Part shown: piece by piece, positions 1 through 12,650 of the stretch
How the letters are laid out: the number at the start of each line of letters is the position of its first letter
Numbering within the stretch: position 1 is the first letter of the stretch
NCBI GenBank assembly: GCA_036768485.1
Contig: JAVLUZ010000143.1
Coordinates: 4,764,346 to 4,828,345 of the forward strand
DNA length: 64,000 bases
From: Mermis nigrescens
Lineage: Eukaryota; Nematoda; Enoplea; Mermithida; Mermithidae
Direction of reading: 5' to 3'
Position numbers and translations under genes: made by a program
The notes under the pieces: generated by a model
Seen by the model: only the letters and a program-made list of their open reading frames with translations
Told to the model about the DNA's origin: nothing
The model's database searches: none

Positions 1-15
1 TACATCTATCTATTC

Positions 16-1057
16 TAGGGATCGACCGGAGGTCCATTTTTTTCTCCGGGCCGGAGCCGGAGCTACGGCCATCGTCACCTCCGGCTCCGGCCGGAGCCGG
101 AGGTGAACTTAGAATTTTCAGTGAACTAGAATTTTCACAAGCCGTAAATATAATTCATATGATGTACTGTATATAGGTTTGTATAAATACATTGCTCATG
201 GATAAGTAAAAGATCTGTAGAAGTGAATGTTTATTATCTAGCCATTCTAAAATGGAAAAGAAATTGGTTCTGTGATCTGTTGCGAAATGTAGATATATCA
301 GTTAATCAGGTTGGTTTTCAACGCAAATTACATAACGTGTGAAATGTATTATTCATTCCATAATGTACCTATTTAATCGAGCTATGCGAAAATCAAGAAG
401 ACTAACATGCAATAATGTTCTACTAGTTCTCTCCTCACCTATTACACATGTTCTCAAACGACTGGTCTGGCAGCGGCGGTTGGGTAATCGGAAAAAATCA
501 TTTAATTAGCATATTTCTATTTTTAGCTCTAACTCACCGCTTTCTCGCGTGCCCTTATTGTCTGGATGCACTTATACCGAAAAGCACCCAAATAAACATA
601 GCATAAAGAGCTTAGCAATGTGTCTGTATGTACTTATATCTACAACCAATAATAGCTCAAAAGTAAGTGAGCAGACTACGTCGCACCAAGTTTGTTATTC
701 TGTCACTCGAAAGAGATTTATATCCATTTGTGCGCTGAATTAACGCGGACTCGGCTCGCTTTGCAATCTGAAATATTCTCGTTCATTATTACAAAATATA
801 TGATATAATATTTCACCAATTGTGTATTCACAATGCCACATTAGTGTTCACATTCACAGCTTCACTTATTAAACCTGTGTTTGTACAAATTCACAAAATA
901 GGCAATCTGAGTGCTAAGCTTCAAAAGAAAAGAAGACCGTTAAAGCATTGAATGATTCGGTTCAAAAGCCTCCGGCTTCCGGCCCTTTTTACCTCCGGCC
1001 GCCAGAGGCCGGAGGATCAAAAAATGGCCGGAGGAGCCGAGCTCCGGTCGATCCCTA
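16..1057. mobile_element. Inverted-repeat transposon with CCGGAG-rich ends
   Basis: The element starts TAGGGATCGACCGGAGG and ends with the near complement CTCCGGTCGATCCCTA. Flanking 8-mers atctattc (8-15) and atctatac (1058-1065) agree at 7 of 8 bases, an 8-bp target duplication as in hAT transposons. Both ends carry GC-rich CCGGAG/CTCCGG clusters (30-120 and 968-1050), while the middle is AT-rich with no transposase reading frame. I infer a non-autonomous hAT-like element. Confidence 0.75.
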
Positions 1058-1065
1058 ATCTATAC

Positions 1066-2267
1066 TGATTCTATAAATTTATGCAGAAAATAAGAACTAT
1101 TTGACAACTTGACAACTTTGCACTGTTTTCTGCTGTTCGAAGATATAAAATTGACTTTTTATCTTTGTGTTGCATTAAATTCAAAAGGGAATTGGTGTCG
1201 ATTATGAAATTCGGATAGAATATTGCAATCGCTCTATTATTTCTGATTGTACCGCAAGTTATTTTAGCTTTCTAAGTCGAGTTTTATGTGTAAATTCAAC
1301 CGAGAACTCATAAAAATTTCGAAATCAGGACGAAGTAATGCTTTTTGTGAAGCGTGTGGGTCGCGGATAACAGACTAGTAGTATGTAACAATGTGTATTT
1401 TGATATTATATCTATATATATTATATGTACAAAAAAATTTCGCTCGTGAAATCTGACTCGTACAAAAAAACAGTGCTTAATAGTTTGATATGACCAACAG
1501 GACTTAATGCCTAGGTATGAAAACTATTTGATGAGTTATGTATGTATTTGAGGTCCGACTACGAGTTCCTGCTGAGTGTCTAGGCAACTGCCAAATAAGT
1601 CGAATAATAAGCGTTTACTATAAATATTACGTGCTGCAGGTGAATCTTAAGTTCTTTCGTAATCGTAATAAACTTAAAGATATATTATTTATCTTCAAAC
1701 TTATATCTGAATTCATTACCAGACGAACGCTTCTAGCAAAGATAGCGAAACCAGCAACTGCTGTTCCCACTGCAATACCCTAAAAATAAAAAAATAATTT
1801 TTTGCATAAAAAGCAAGATGAAGTCACACATATGTACAAGTAAGCAAGGGCGGACATAAAAGGGAATGAGCACGTTGTCCTCCCATCGACCCGGTTGACG
1901 AAGTCAAGACGGATATGACAAGCCAAGACAAGAAAAAATTTATTGTCCAGAAGTAAAACACGAAATAAGGTAAAACACGAATACATGATAAAATGGCGAC
2001 TGAACAATAAGTACAATCTGCTCCCCGATCGCTCCACCCGCTCAGAGGCAATGGTGGCTAAGCTTATTGGGTTTTGTGCACCAGCTCAGGCTTACGGATA
2101 CGCACCTAAGCTAACTAAGCCTAAATTCATAAATAATAACATGCTAAAATAGTAATCCTTCGATTTATTCAGGTCTTTGCTTAGGTTTAATATCTTTAAG
2201 CAATCTGAATTCAGCAGTTCCATTATCACGAACCTAGATTTGCATCAATCAATGCAGCAATTTGCAT
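1066..2267. other. AT-rich gene-free stretch
   Basis: No convincing exon, RNA gene or repeat was recognised. Short reading frames on both strands lack splice context and domain-like composition. Confidence 0.5.
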
Positions 2268-2551
2268 CTCACAACTAGGGATCAGACGAGGGTCTTGTTT
2301 TTCCCTCGGCCGAGGCCGAGGCCGAGGGAACTTTGGAATCCTTGCCTCGACCGAGGCCGAGGCCGAGGGCCAAGGGACCGAGGGACCGAGGATTTGTAAT
2401 ACATATAATATGAGTATGAGTACAAACAATATAGGGCACATATGCTCCATGTGATGTGGGTACAGTAGCAATAGGATTGATTAGTGTAATATAGTTCAAA
2501 GCTAACAAGCTATTATTTTAATTTTATTTAAAGGTAGGTATCACACATTCC

Positions 2552-2984
2552 CATAGGGATGAGTGGGTATTACCCTGACCTCGGGGTACAAGACTTGAAT
2601 CACTGTCAGACGATTTTGAGCTATCAAACATTTTCTGCAATGATTTGGGTACAAAAGCAGCGAATACATTAAAGTTTTTCGGCGCTTCGCGCTGTTTAAT
2701 ACACTTCTGTTTTGTTTACCCATAAAATACCTAGAATAAACTTAAAATGATCTGAAAAGCCAAAATTTTCGATGAATTCTTATATTTTTTACTCTCAAGA
2801 GCGACGAAACTAGTCAGAATGGGATAAAATGTTGTTAAAAATGCAGTTTTTCACATTAAAACATGTTATACAGGATGTTTTAGCCATTTTTCATATTTGA
2901 CCTGCAAAAAAGGCTAGACTCTAAATTAAGTGGTCCTAAATTTTGGGATTTAACCCCCTGAACTTTCGACCTTGTGAAACTATG
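2552..2984 (+). mobile_element. R5 repeat copy
   Basis: About 430 bp, bounded by CATAGGG and ACTATG, closely similar along its length to 57667-58105 (shared text such as gacttgaatcactgtcagac). It contains the GC hairpin ggcgcttcgcgct near 2681. No clear target duplication, probably because of decay. Confidence 0.65.
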
Positions 2985-2989
2985 GTACG

Positions 2990-3719
2990 TATGCAAATGA
3001 CAAGCACAGAAGTGACAAATTGCTAATCGTCTTAATCATTCAGCTCGTTTTCGCTATCACTATTTTGTGTGTTCTACATATCTTTATAATGGCAGAAATT
3101 GTATTTCAAGAGAAAAAATGTCAATTTTTTGGCACTTTGCGCCGTTTAAGATGATTCTTAGTAGAGGTGCACGCGGGTAGTAGCCGGTATATCCGGGTAC
3201 CCGGGAATAAAATAATTTTGCTACCCGGTACCCGAATCCCCTAATATAAAATGGAAAATTAACACTGCAGTTATGCAATATGTGCCAAGAATTGAATTAG
3301 AAACCTATAAATATATTGCTTCTAAAGTGCGACTGAATCACAAAGTAAATGTAATTTAATATAATCAACCGTAAAATGTTAAATAAGCGAGTCTGTTAAT
3401 ATTTCCTATTGTCACAATATATCGCGCATACGGTCTAGGCATATTCCATTATTCAGCTCTTTAGTAACATTATGTTATTTGTGCCGAATTCTTCTTATTC
3501 TTTATTGTAAACAAATTTAAACATGAAATTATCTGTTAGCGACGCTTTTTTTATAATGCAATCACTTCTGTGACCATTATATAAATTTAAACTACAACTT
3601 TTATTCACATCATGCGCATTTGAATTTTCTACCCATGCCCAACTTGGAGCTCAAGAAATTAAGTAGGTTTTGCATGCATGGACACGGAAAACGCCCACAT
3701 AATGTACCTACTTTAATCG
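2990..3719. other. Gene-free repeat-derived stretch
   Basis: Contains a decayed hairpin ggcactttgcgcc near 3130 and a short GC-rich patch of CCGGGTACCCG-type palindromes at about 3170-3240, probably a transposon end fragment. The rest is AT-rich and unassigned. Confidence 0.4.
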
Positions 3720-3727
3720 GTGATGTC

Positions 3728-3974
3728 CATACGTGGGCAGCAAAAAAATTCTGGGGGTGCAGATTTTGAAAGTCAAAAAATGGCCTCAAAAATGGTGGTA
3801 GGGCAATAAAAACACCATTTTTCGACGTTTCTCATCAAGCACTATCCATTGGCATCAAAAAATTGCGAAAAAAACGAAAAAAATTTTCAAAAATTGAATT
3901 CTGGGGGGGGGTATTTTGGGGGTTTCTGGTACTGGGGGGGTGCATACCCCCCCCAAACCCCACGCCCAGGTGTG
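3728..3974 (+). mobile_element. R1 MITE, perfect 8-bp target duplication
   Basis: Starts CATACGTGGGCAGC, ends GCCCAGGTGTG, and is flanked on both sides by gtgatgtc (3720-3727 and 3975-3982). It has no reading frame of its own; the frames crossing it are by-products of C/G runs. Confidence 0.85.
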
Positions 3975-3983
3975 GTGATGTCT

Positions 3984-4153
3984 CAACAGCCCCACCAGTC
4001 CCAACAGCCCCACCGTCCCAACAGCCCCACCGTCCCAACAGCCCCACCAATAATCCCAACAGCCCCACCAATCCCGACAGCCCCACCAATCCCAACAGCC
4101 CCACCATTCCAACAGCCCCACCGTCCCCCACCAGTACTCCCAGCAGCCCCACG
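3984..4153. repeat. Minisatellite of CCCAACAGCCCCACC units
   Basis: Nine or so units of 12-21 bp built on cccaacagccccacc with spacers such as gt, aat and aataat. It lies directly against the R1 target duplication. The same unit and the rare aataat spacer occur in opposite orientation at 4884-5066. Proline/threonine-rich frames here are repeat artefacts. Confidence 0.9.
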
Positions 4154-4883
4154 CAATCGCTATTATACGAGAAGTGCATTTGACGAATGTACTTCTGAAA
4201 CATAGAATTTATAGAATTTATACGGGCTCCGTTTGATCAAGATATTTTTTTGACTATTTTTCGACTTCGTATATTTCATCAGGACTATACAAGAGCGTGC
4301 AGGTTTACATTTTCAGAATAACTCTACCTGAGAAACTGGTAGACCCGCTAGCATTGAAGCTTCAGCATTTTTGCGCAATCCGTGATTTTGCCTCATTCGA
4401 GCCATCTTGCAAGATTAGATTCCTGCTCATTATTGCCTAATCTAGACTGCCAGAAAAAAATGAAAAACGTTCTAGTGAAAAAAGGAAAGATAAGCGTTAA
4501 AATTAAATGAAAATCAACTTTCTCGCTAATCTGCTTTAAAATAGCCAAAAAATGTGGATTAAGTAGTTTTTACGCTATTTTAACATTCATACTAGTTTTG
4601 AGGTCATTTTTGGCTCAAAACTCCTTCTCCAGACCGGTCGTGCTGTGCATCTATGATTATAACAGTGGGGCAGTTGGAACCAACATTGGCAGCGGACAAA
4701 TTCTGTGGGTCTGGTGGGGTAAAGTGACCGAGAAATGTGCTTAAAATAGAATTCTGGGGGTCTACCATAATTTGGGGGGATTTCCAGAATTTCGGGTTGA
4801 GAGAGGGCTAAACTCTAAACATCCCTCCCCCACGCTTATGTGTGGTTGGGACAGTGTGACTGTTGAACGGTTGGACTGCTGGA
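4154..4883. other. Spacer between inverted minisatellites
   Basis: AT-rich sequence with an R3-like fragment (about 4480-4660) and an R1-like end (about 4755-4845, gcttatgtgtgg). No gene seen. Confidence 0.4.
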
Positions 4884-5066
4884 ACGGTGGAACTGCTGGG
4901 ATTGGTGTGGCTCGGGATTGGTGGGGCTCTTGGGACTGGTGGGGCTGTTGGGATTATTGGTGGGGCTGTTGGGATTGGTGGGGCTGTTGGGATTATTGGT
5001 GGGGCTGTTGGGATGGTGGGGCTGTTGGGACTGGTGGGGCTGTTGGGACTGGTGGGGCTGTTGAGA
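4884..5066. repeat. Minisatellite, inverted partner of 3984-4153
   Basis: Units of ggtggggctgttggga with the same spacer variants as the left array, read on the opposite strand. Both arrays begin with the same tctcaacag end when read on their own strand, so one may be an inverted copy of the other. Confidence 0.9.
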
Positions 5067-5403
5067 CACAATCCTTCAATCAGCATATGCGTCTTGTCTC
5101 TGCCGCCTATAGGCTGGCATATTACAGCATTGACTTGGCATAACATTTGAGGCAATGGGTCTTTTGTAGCACATGCGTTTTTTGCTGTATTTGTGCTATT
5201 TCGGCATCACTCAAAAAATGCAAAATTAAAAAACCCTCGGTCCTCGGTCATTTTTCACCTGACCTCGGTCGAGGCCGAGGGATCTCAAAAAAGACCAAGG
5301 ATTACCGAGGCCGAGCCGAGCCTCGTCCGATCCCTACCTCACAACAACATTAAAATTTTGAGATCCAGTACAGGCTGTAGCGGTGTAGTACAGGTAAGTA
5401 CTG

Positions 5404-6048
<645 letters not shown>

Positions 6049-6174
6049 CAATGATAGTGTCGATGAAACGTCGAAAAATGGTGTTTTTATCGCCATACCA
6101 CCATTTTAAAGGCCATTTTTCGACCTTCAAAAAAATCTTGCACCCCCCCCAGACTTTCTTGCTGCCCACGTATG
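6049..6174 (-). mobile_element. Partial R1 copy
   Basis: Only the left half of an R1 element read on the minus strand, ending GCTGCCCACGTATG. The GC-rich other end is missing. Confidence 0.7.
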
Positions 6175-6523
6175 GTCCGAACCCCCATTCCTCCCAGAGA
6201 TACTTGCCTAAATATAATTAAACAGTTCTTATCACAAAATATGAACACCATTACATTCTAGAAGAAATACTAGTACAGCAGCCAAAGCAGACTTTCAAAA
6301 AAACGAAATCGTGTCTCCGTTGAAGGTGAATAGCTGATTAAAAACGAAGAACTTTAAAAGGTAATAATAAAAATACCATTAGCGCCAGCTGAGTTGCTGG
6401 AAATGAAAACCGCAGAAAAGATGATGTCGAATAAAATCAGGCACGTAGTCTGGGAGAGGGAGGGCAACACCCCCGAAAGTCAGAAAAGAAGGAAAAACAG
6501 TTAAAAGCATTCTTCTTATTAGT

Positions 6524-6623
6524 NNNNNNNNNNNNNNNNNNNNNNNNNNNNNNNNNNNNNNNNNNNNNNNNNNNNNNNNNNNNNNNNNNNNNNNNNNNNN
6601 NNNNNNNNNNNNNNNNNNNNNNN
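6524..6623. other. Assembly gap (100 N)
   Basis: Exactly 100 N, the usual placeholder for a gap of unknown size. Confidence 0.99.
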
Positions 6624-7673
6624 ATGCAAATTTATATATATGTGTGTATATGCGCGACCAGAATTTGGGGTAAGTCACATCTTAAATTTTCCAGTGTCAA
6701 AAAAGACCAAAAATTATGGATAGACAAAAAGCACCATTTTTATAGTACAAAAGTATGAGAAAACCTAGAAAGATATTAAAAAGAAAATATACAGACTTGC
6801 GTTGAACATTTTGTTGATTTGTACAAAAGCTCCATGTAAAAAAATATAAAAATAAAAAAATAAAAAAAAAACTCTATGAAAAAAACTCCAAACTCCATGA
6901 ACACAAATTCACTAAATATAGCCAGGCATTATGCAGCTGAGGGATAATGGGGATCAGTTTCTGCTGAATGTTGGAAGAATGTGTATGTCTTAAAAGAGTC
7001 TTGAGAAAAAAATTAAAATTGTTGAAGCACATCTGACAGATTGCGCCAGAATAAATATCAGCACATTTTGGATCTATATATGTCCAAAATTTTCCAGCGC
7101 TTACGCCTAAATTGTTCTTTCATTATATTTTTGAATTTCAAACAGCCCGAGTTTGACTAAGACAAAGCGAATACAGAAAATTTCCTGACAATTCGCTGAA
7201 TTGTTAATTATCTATATCAATCAAGTTCAGCTATAAAAGAACATTCACAAATCATTTTTGTAGTCAAGCTTCAAACTAGTTTTGAAATATATTAAATAAA
7301 TAATTTAAAATAATTTAAAATAATTCCAATTTAAAATAACGAAAATTTTTTTAATTTATTTCATTTTCTTCTAAAGCTCAAAGAGTCCGCCAAGAGATGC
7401 TCAAAATTGCCATTTTGTATGTATCTCAAAGTTAATAACTGAAGAGATATTTTGTTTAATCATTCTAATTTTTGTCTGGAAGGTCAGAGCTTGACGTTTA
7501 AGGTTAATTTAGATGCCAAAAAGTGGTAAATTCTCAACATGTGAGGTCCAAAAAACAAGCATTTACTTAGCTAGGGCTAAAACAGAATTTTTTCGAAAGG
7601 AACACAAGCATTCAACTGTCGTAGTTTTAAAATCTGAGCATTGCAGTGTAGGAAGAGGTAAACGAATAAGGAT
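6624..7673. other. AT-rich gene-free stretch
   Basis: Poly-A/T-rich sequence (for example 6836-6900) without a recognisable exon or repeat family. Confidence 0.4.
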
Positions 7674-7743
7674 TTTCATTGAAGGACTCGAACCCGGGAC
7701 CACGGTTTCGGACCGCTGCTCTTACCAACTGAGCTATCGCACA
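7674..7743 (-). mobile_element. tRNA-derived SINE head or tRNA pseudogene
   Basis: On the minus strand there is a perfect A box TAGCTCAGTTGG (7725-7736) and a perfect B box GGTTCGAGTCC (7684-7694), properly spaced for an internal RNA polymerase III promoter. The D arm folds. The anticodon stem is imperfect, the T stem and acceptor stem do not pair, and position 33 would be C instead of U. So it is not a working tRNA. A SINE head fits best; no copy was found elsewhere in the window. Confidence 0.7.
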
Positions 7744-7749
7744 CGATTT

Positions 7750-8325
7750 CGAAAGTGTGAGTGTTCTACTTACACTCATGTAATTTGTGGTAAGAGATAT
7801 ATTAGATTATAATTCAAGAAGTTTGTGTAAACAAATAGCTGCTAAATGTGTGAAAAATTTCAGGTCCATTGAACGGATATTTGCTGGGTTAGGGCCGAAA
7901 ATTCGCAATTTTTATCAAAATTGCAACACAAGCATTATCTACCGCATGACTCGGTTTCTGTGATATATCTCAAGAACCAGTGAAGAACAGGTTCCTAAAA
8001 ATCGCAGGTTAACAGTCCATGGATGTCTCCAACAAACGATATAATTTGAGCTTATCACCTGTAGTAAGCTTGTTTACATACCAAATACAATTTTGCACTC
8101 TTTCCGTTAATTATATGCGTTTTTAAGACATGGCCCTCAGCTTACTGTAAATGGTATGGGTTGTGGGGAGTAACTTAAGAATATGGTACTTTCAAAATAC
8201 TGGAAAATAATCTTCAGAAGAGCGGATTTTTTCGCTCAGTACTTAGAACATGTTGAAAGAAAGCGCGGCAAAAAAATTTCATCCGTCTATGATCAATATT
8301 ACAAAAGCTATGAGTTTCGTTAAGT
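7750..8325. other. Gene-free stretch
   Basis: No exon, RNA gene or repeat recognised. Confidence 0.4.
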
Positions 8326-8326
8326 A

Positions 8327-8625
8327 GCCTCTTCTCGACCTAAGCAAGCATCTTCTCGACCTAAATAATTAAAGATTCAAACAGCTGAATGCAGAATCAC
8401 ATGTAGATACCCAATTTACGTCGACCTAAGCATCTATACATCGACCTAAGCATCTATACATCGACCTAAGCATCTATAGGTACATCGACCTAAACATCTA
8501 CACATACATCGACCTAAGCATCTATACATCGACCTAAGCATCTATACATCGATCTAAGCATCTATACATCGACCTAAGCATCTACACATCGACCTGAGTG
8601 GGAGCGACCTCGACCTAAGCAGCTT
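8327..8625. repeat. 20-bp tandem repeat (tcgacctaagcatctataca)
   Basis: About nine adjoining units of roughly 20 bp between 8420 and 8600, with two looser tcgacctaa units on the left (8334-8370) and degenerate ones on the right. Point changes (gatctaag, cctaaaca) and a small insertion (ggtaca) mark individual units. Confidence 0.95.
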
Positions 8626-8639
8626 AAAACACCGTTTCA

Positions 8640-10460
8640 GATATACTAAGCCTAAGCCTAAGTATATTAGAAGCAAAAACTTAGATTTTCGTATATCTTA
8701 TCAAGTAAAACCGAAAAAAACATGCAAAAAAATATGCAAATTTTTTTAAGTTTTCAAAATTTCGAACAGGTTTCCGCGCCTTTTTTCTTTTTCTCCTTCA
8801 TTGCTATGCTTCCTTCCGTAATTTCAGCCCATATTATTTCTTTCTGACAAATGTGTAAGTCCTTGGATCGAGCCGTTTAATCGTCCCACCCAACACTCAA
8901 ATCGAGAGTTGCCTGCAACTTTGCAAGCGTGGCTCAGATTTTCACCAAATTTTTTTCCGCGCTTCAATTTATCATGTTCTACCAGTTTGGCAAAAAAATT
9001 TTGGCATGCCGCATTCGTTTTGCTCCTTTTCTAAAAGTACCATATTCTTAAGTTTAGCCGGGTTGTGGTAAGAAATTCGTAATAAAATTTTGTGGACTTG
9101 TGTATACAGTCTAGGACCTCAAACTGTGAAAATTTTAGCCCCCGCCGGTAAGTATTTGGAATACTTTAGAGAAAAAATAAGAAAATTTTGGTTGGATGCA
9201 TGACACAAATGTTGCGTAAGAATTACAATAAAACGCAAAGTTTACAGTTTTGAGTAAAATATTTCTAATGAGGGACAAGTATATCCGTTGAGTAAAATCT
9301 CTGTCATGTTTCGCTATATGATCATCAAATTTGCGAGCACAGGAAATATTCAAATTTATGTAAGATTTTGCAAAAACTGCTAAAAACCGAAACTTTACAG
9401 GCCAATATATCTGCCAATTTTGCGTTTTAAGCAAAATGCATGACGTCCTTGACTTATCTCATCAAGAAACCCCTTATACAAAATTTTGAGGATATCTTAA
9501 TTTTTGAAGTTGCCAATCGAAGATCGAATTTCTCAGAAATTGTTGAACAAATGCAAACTCACTTTAATACAGCACGACAATCAGATCTGGAAGCGGAGGT
9601 AGAAACATCGACCGGCGATTGGCGTACAATAATCAAATAATACGTGTAAAGCAAAGTGTGTTATAAATATTTACAAGTCAAAAGGCAGCTAAGTGTAAAT
9701 CGTTTATTGAGTAAAATGTTGACTTGGATTATGTTTCCACAGCTGCTTTGAATTAAGTTACGTGAGTCATACACGAAAATATACGATTATTGCATTGATT
9801 AAGCAGTAGGTAGTAAAATCGAATCAGAATCGTTGCCAAACGGGCGCTGATTGAATTGACATGGATAAAATCGCGCTAGAATTTGTGCAAATGTAAGGGA
9901 ATACGCGAAGAACCAGTATAGGTCTGCTCTAATGATCTGATCGATCTGCAATCATGCGTTGCGTTTGTATATTTCGCGATCATAGAATTTGCATAGATCA
10001 CGCCATTCGCATAATACATTGGCAACAACCAAATTCAGAGGGGTCAGTCTGATAAGGCAAAATCGCGAAAAAGTGCCAAAAATCCAATTCTGGGCTGTCC
10101 AGCGATTCTGTGAGAGAATTTCAGGTCTGGTTGGCCTAAATCCCTAAAACCGCATATCAATATTTGATCAAGTCGCGTTGAATTTCAATTATAATATTGG
10201 GTTTCTACTCATTATAAGTATAGGTAAGTACACATTCCGAAATCCATACTGGCAGGTACGCACGAGATGTTATCGATTTAACAGAGCCAAAAAACTTGTC
10301 AGAAAAACTTGTTTCAATTGTTGATATATGTACATAAATGGAGGCGTAGGCGTAAGGCAAACTCTCATGTGGGTGGTACTACCTATACAGCAGCTACAAA
10401 CGTAACCATGTTCATAATGTGATCCGGGGATATCAATTTAAGCAATTTTTGATTAAATAT
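8640..10460. other. Gene-free AT-rich stretch
   Basis: A decayed repeat (gcaaaatcgcgaaaaagtgc) at about 10010-10140 is shared with 32230-32340. A 66-codon frame at 9440-9640 is soluble-looking but has no splice or start context. Nothing else supported. Confidence 0.4.
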
Positions 10461-10462
10461 CG

Positions 10463-10699
10463 TCTATTTCACGAAACCTTGTGCATGAAAATCAATTCTC
10501 AGCGTTCAAGCAAGTCAATTAGTTACAATAGTGGTTTATAGGCAGCCTACAATAATACAATTTTGCGCAGTAAGATTTCATTTGCTTATTGATTGCTACA
10601 CAGTTTCATTATTGTCATTACAGTTTAAACCGCTTTTGTAATCGATTTACATTTATTCAAGAATTGTGATCCATGCACAAGGTTTCGTGAAATTAGTAT
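10463..10699. mobile_element. Small inverted-repeat element (MITE)
   Basis: Left end TTTCACGAAACCTTGTGCATG (about 10467) and right end its near complement (about 10674-10696) enclose roughly 190 bp of AT-rich DNA. TA-like flanks suggest a Tc1/mariner-type or related MITE. Confidence 0.55.
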
Positions 10700-11350
10700 G
10701 TACACAAACCTACCTACCTACCCAGTCAATAGTTTAATGATGCATTAGACATGGTGTGAAACTGTAAACATTTTTGAATGCACAAATATAGGCGAACAAA
10801 ATTGCGGAGATTCGTTTGAGTTACCTTTGTTATTCAGTTTTTACTCTAAACTCTTGTAAACATCACTTTTAGTTATAACAAAAAAACTTGTTAATTAGCC
10901 CCAAAAAGTCCAGTAATAGTGGTTTCTGATTGCTAGAATCCGTTTAATGTGACACATTTTTGTTAACCCAGCTTTTTAATGATTACAAACAATGATGTAA
11001 AATTCACAAAACTGATCTAAAACGATCGATAAATTGGCAATTCTGAAACTAAGAGCATTTAGGAATGGTGTAAAAAAGCTTTAATGGCTATTCTAACAGA
11101 AAAAAAGATTTATGTTGACGTTTCAAGCACTTACTAATTAACTCCTAATCACTTTCTTTTTTATTGAAACTTACTAAAAAAAGTGTAAAGCTAAAATTTA
11201 ATAGCAAAGGCAACTTATTGAGACTTTACGATTTTGTTGCTCCATATTTCTGCTTTCGAAAAACGTTTACAATTTTACAAAATTTCAAATGCAGCTATAG
11301 TTATGATTAAACACTCGGTGGCCCTTTTCGAGCCACCCTGTATATGTACT
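10700..11350. other. Gene-free AT-rich stretch
   Basis: No exon or repeat family recognised. Confidence 0.4.
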
Positions 11351-12650
11351 TACTAGCAAGAAAAAATGCTCCGATGGAACAAAAAAAGGTAGAATATACT
11401 TGGAACAAAGGATTATCAAGGACGTAAAAGGAGGGGACTAGAAAAAGCTCCTATCTACAAATGTCACAAAATTTGCTAAAACTCAGAAATTTCCTAAACA
11501 AAGAAAAAATGAAAGTAAGTAAATCAAAGAAAAAACCTACCTGTGCCTAAAACTGCAAGATCTGCTAAAAATCAGACTTTTTCTAAGCAACGCAAAAATC
11601 GAAGTATATTCTGCAGCCTGCAGAAGAAAGCAGCATCCTGTCGAACAAAGATAAAACATTGGGCTAGATAACTGAACCACTCACTCTGCAAAAGCAGATA
11701 TCGCCATAGCTGAGCAGCGCCATGTTGCAATATTTTTCTGGGTCAAAAAATAGTAATTATGGTATGTTGGAAAAACGGCAATTTTCGACGTTTCGGATTG
11801 AACACTGGTGCATACCCCTAACCTCCCATGCCTAATGGTTATCAGTTTACATGGGCAGGAATGAAATCCGGGTGGTCTGGTGGGATTAAACGCCAGAAGA
11901 GTACTGAATGGACGCATGCATTATATAGAAATCACAGTCTTTCGTTGCGGTATCGCAAATAATCATAGGATATAACTTTTTGTAATATTTATCTAGCCAC
12001 AATATCGAATAAATTAACGTTGCAAGTGATTAGCAAAAACGCAGATTTGAGATTTATTTTATAAGCTTTATATTAAGCATTGGACACCATACCTAGACGT
12101 CGGGGGTTTGGGGAGTATGCACCCCAAGGCAAAATACCCAACAAGAAAACGCAAATACCCAACAATACCTCCAGAATTCAATTTTTTAAATCTTTCTGCT
12201 CTTTTTGGGTTTTTTTGGTAGGTACCAATAGATAGAGCTCGACAAGAAACGTTCAAAAATGGTGTTTTCTTCGCCATAGCACTATTTTTAAGGCCAATAT
12301 TCCAATTTGAAAACCCCCTCAGAATTTTGGAACCGCCCACTGTATGGTGGACAATATGAGAAGGTTCACCTATTTTTTCAGAGGCCGCAGAATATACTTC
12401 GATTTTTGCGTTGCTTAGAAAAAGTCTGATTTTTAGCAGATCTTGCAGTTTTAGGCACAGGTAGGTTTTTTCTTTGATTTACTTACTTTCATTTTTTCTT
12501 TGTTTAGGAAATTTCTGAGTTTTAGCAAATTTTGTGACATTTGTAGATAGGAGCTTTTTCTAGTCCCCTCCTTTTACGTCCTTGATAATCCTTTGTTCCA
12601 AGTATATTCTACCTTTTTTTGTTCCATCGGAGCATTTTTTCTTGCTAGTA
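11351..12650. mobile_element. Foldback element, large copy
   Basis: Two arms of about 269 bp (11351-11619 and 12382-12650) are near-perfect inverted repeats. They begin tactagcaag and include ctccgatgga, agtatattct and gcagcct/aggccgc. The 760-bp centre holds an R1 copy (12088-12346) and other repeat pieces. A shorter relative lies at 24954-25521. No clear target duplication and no transposase. Confidence 0.85.
12088..12346 (-). mobile_element. R1 MITE nested in the foldback element
   Basis: Starts CATACCTAGACGTC and ends GCCCACTGTATG. Flanks ttggacac and gtggacaa share 6 of 8 bases. It lies between the foldback arms, so it inserted after the foldback element. Confidence 0.75.

Larger units (their letters stand above)
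2276..5337. mobile_element. Composite inverted-repeat element, CCGAGG subfamily, with nested insertions
   Basis: Left end TAGGGATCAGACGAGGG and right end CCTCGTCCGATCCCTA are inverted repeats. The 8-mer ctcacaac occurs at 2268-2275 and 5338-5345, with one extra C at the right junction. CCGAGG/CCTCGG clusters lie inside both ends (2300-2395, 5235-5330). The interior is inflated by an R5 copy (2552-2984), an R1 copy (3728-3974) and two inverted minisatellites. It shares its architecture with the elements at 16-1057 and 61568-62378. No transposase was seen. Confidence 0.6.

Noticed and set aside
3835..5155. Proline-rich and Gly/Trp/Leu-rich frames on both strands
   Set aside because: They are translations of the inverted minisatellites and R1 C/G runs; all frames stay open because of the repeat.
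7674..7743. Functional tRNA gene
   Set aside because: T stem and acceptor stem do not pair, and the anticodon stem is imperfect with C at position 33.
8327..8625. Possible CRISPR array
   Set aside because: Units adjoin without unique spacers and the host is eukaryotic; it is a 20-bp tandem repeat.
9440..9640. 66-codon plus-strand frame
   Set aside because: Length is expected by chance, with no conserved motif or exon signals.
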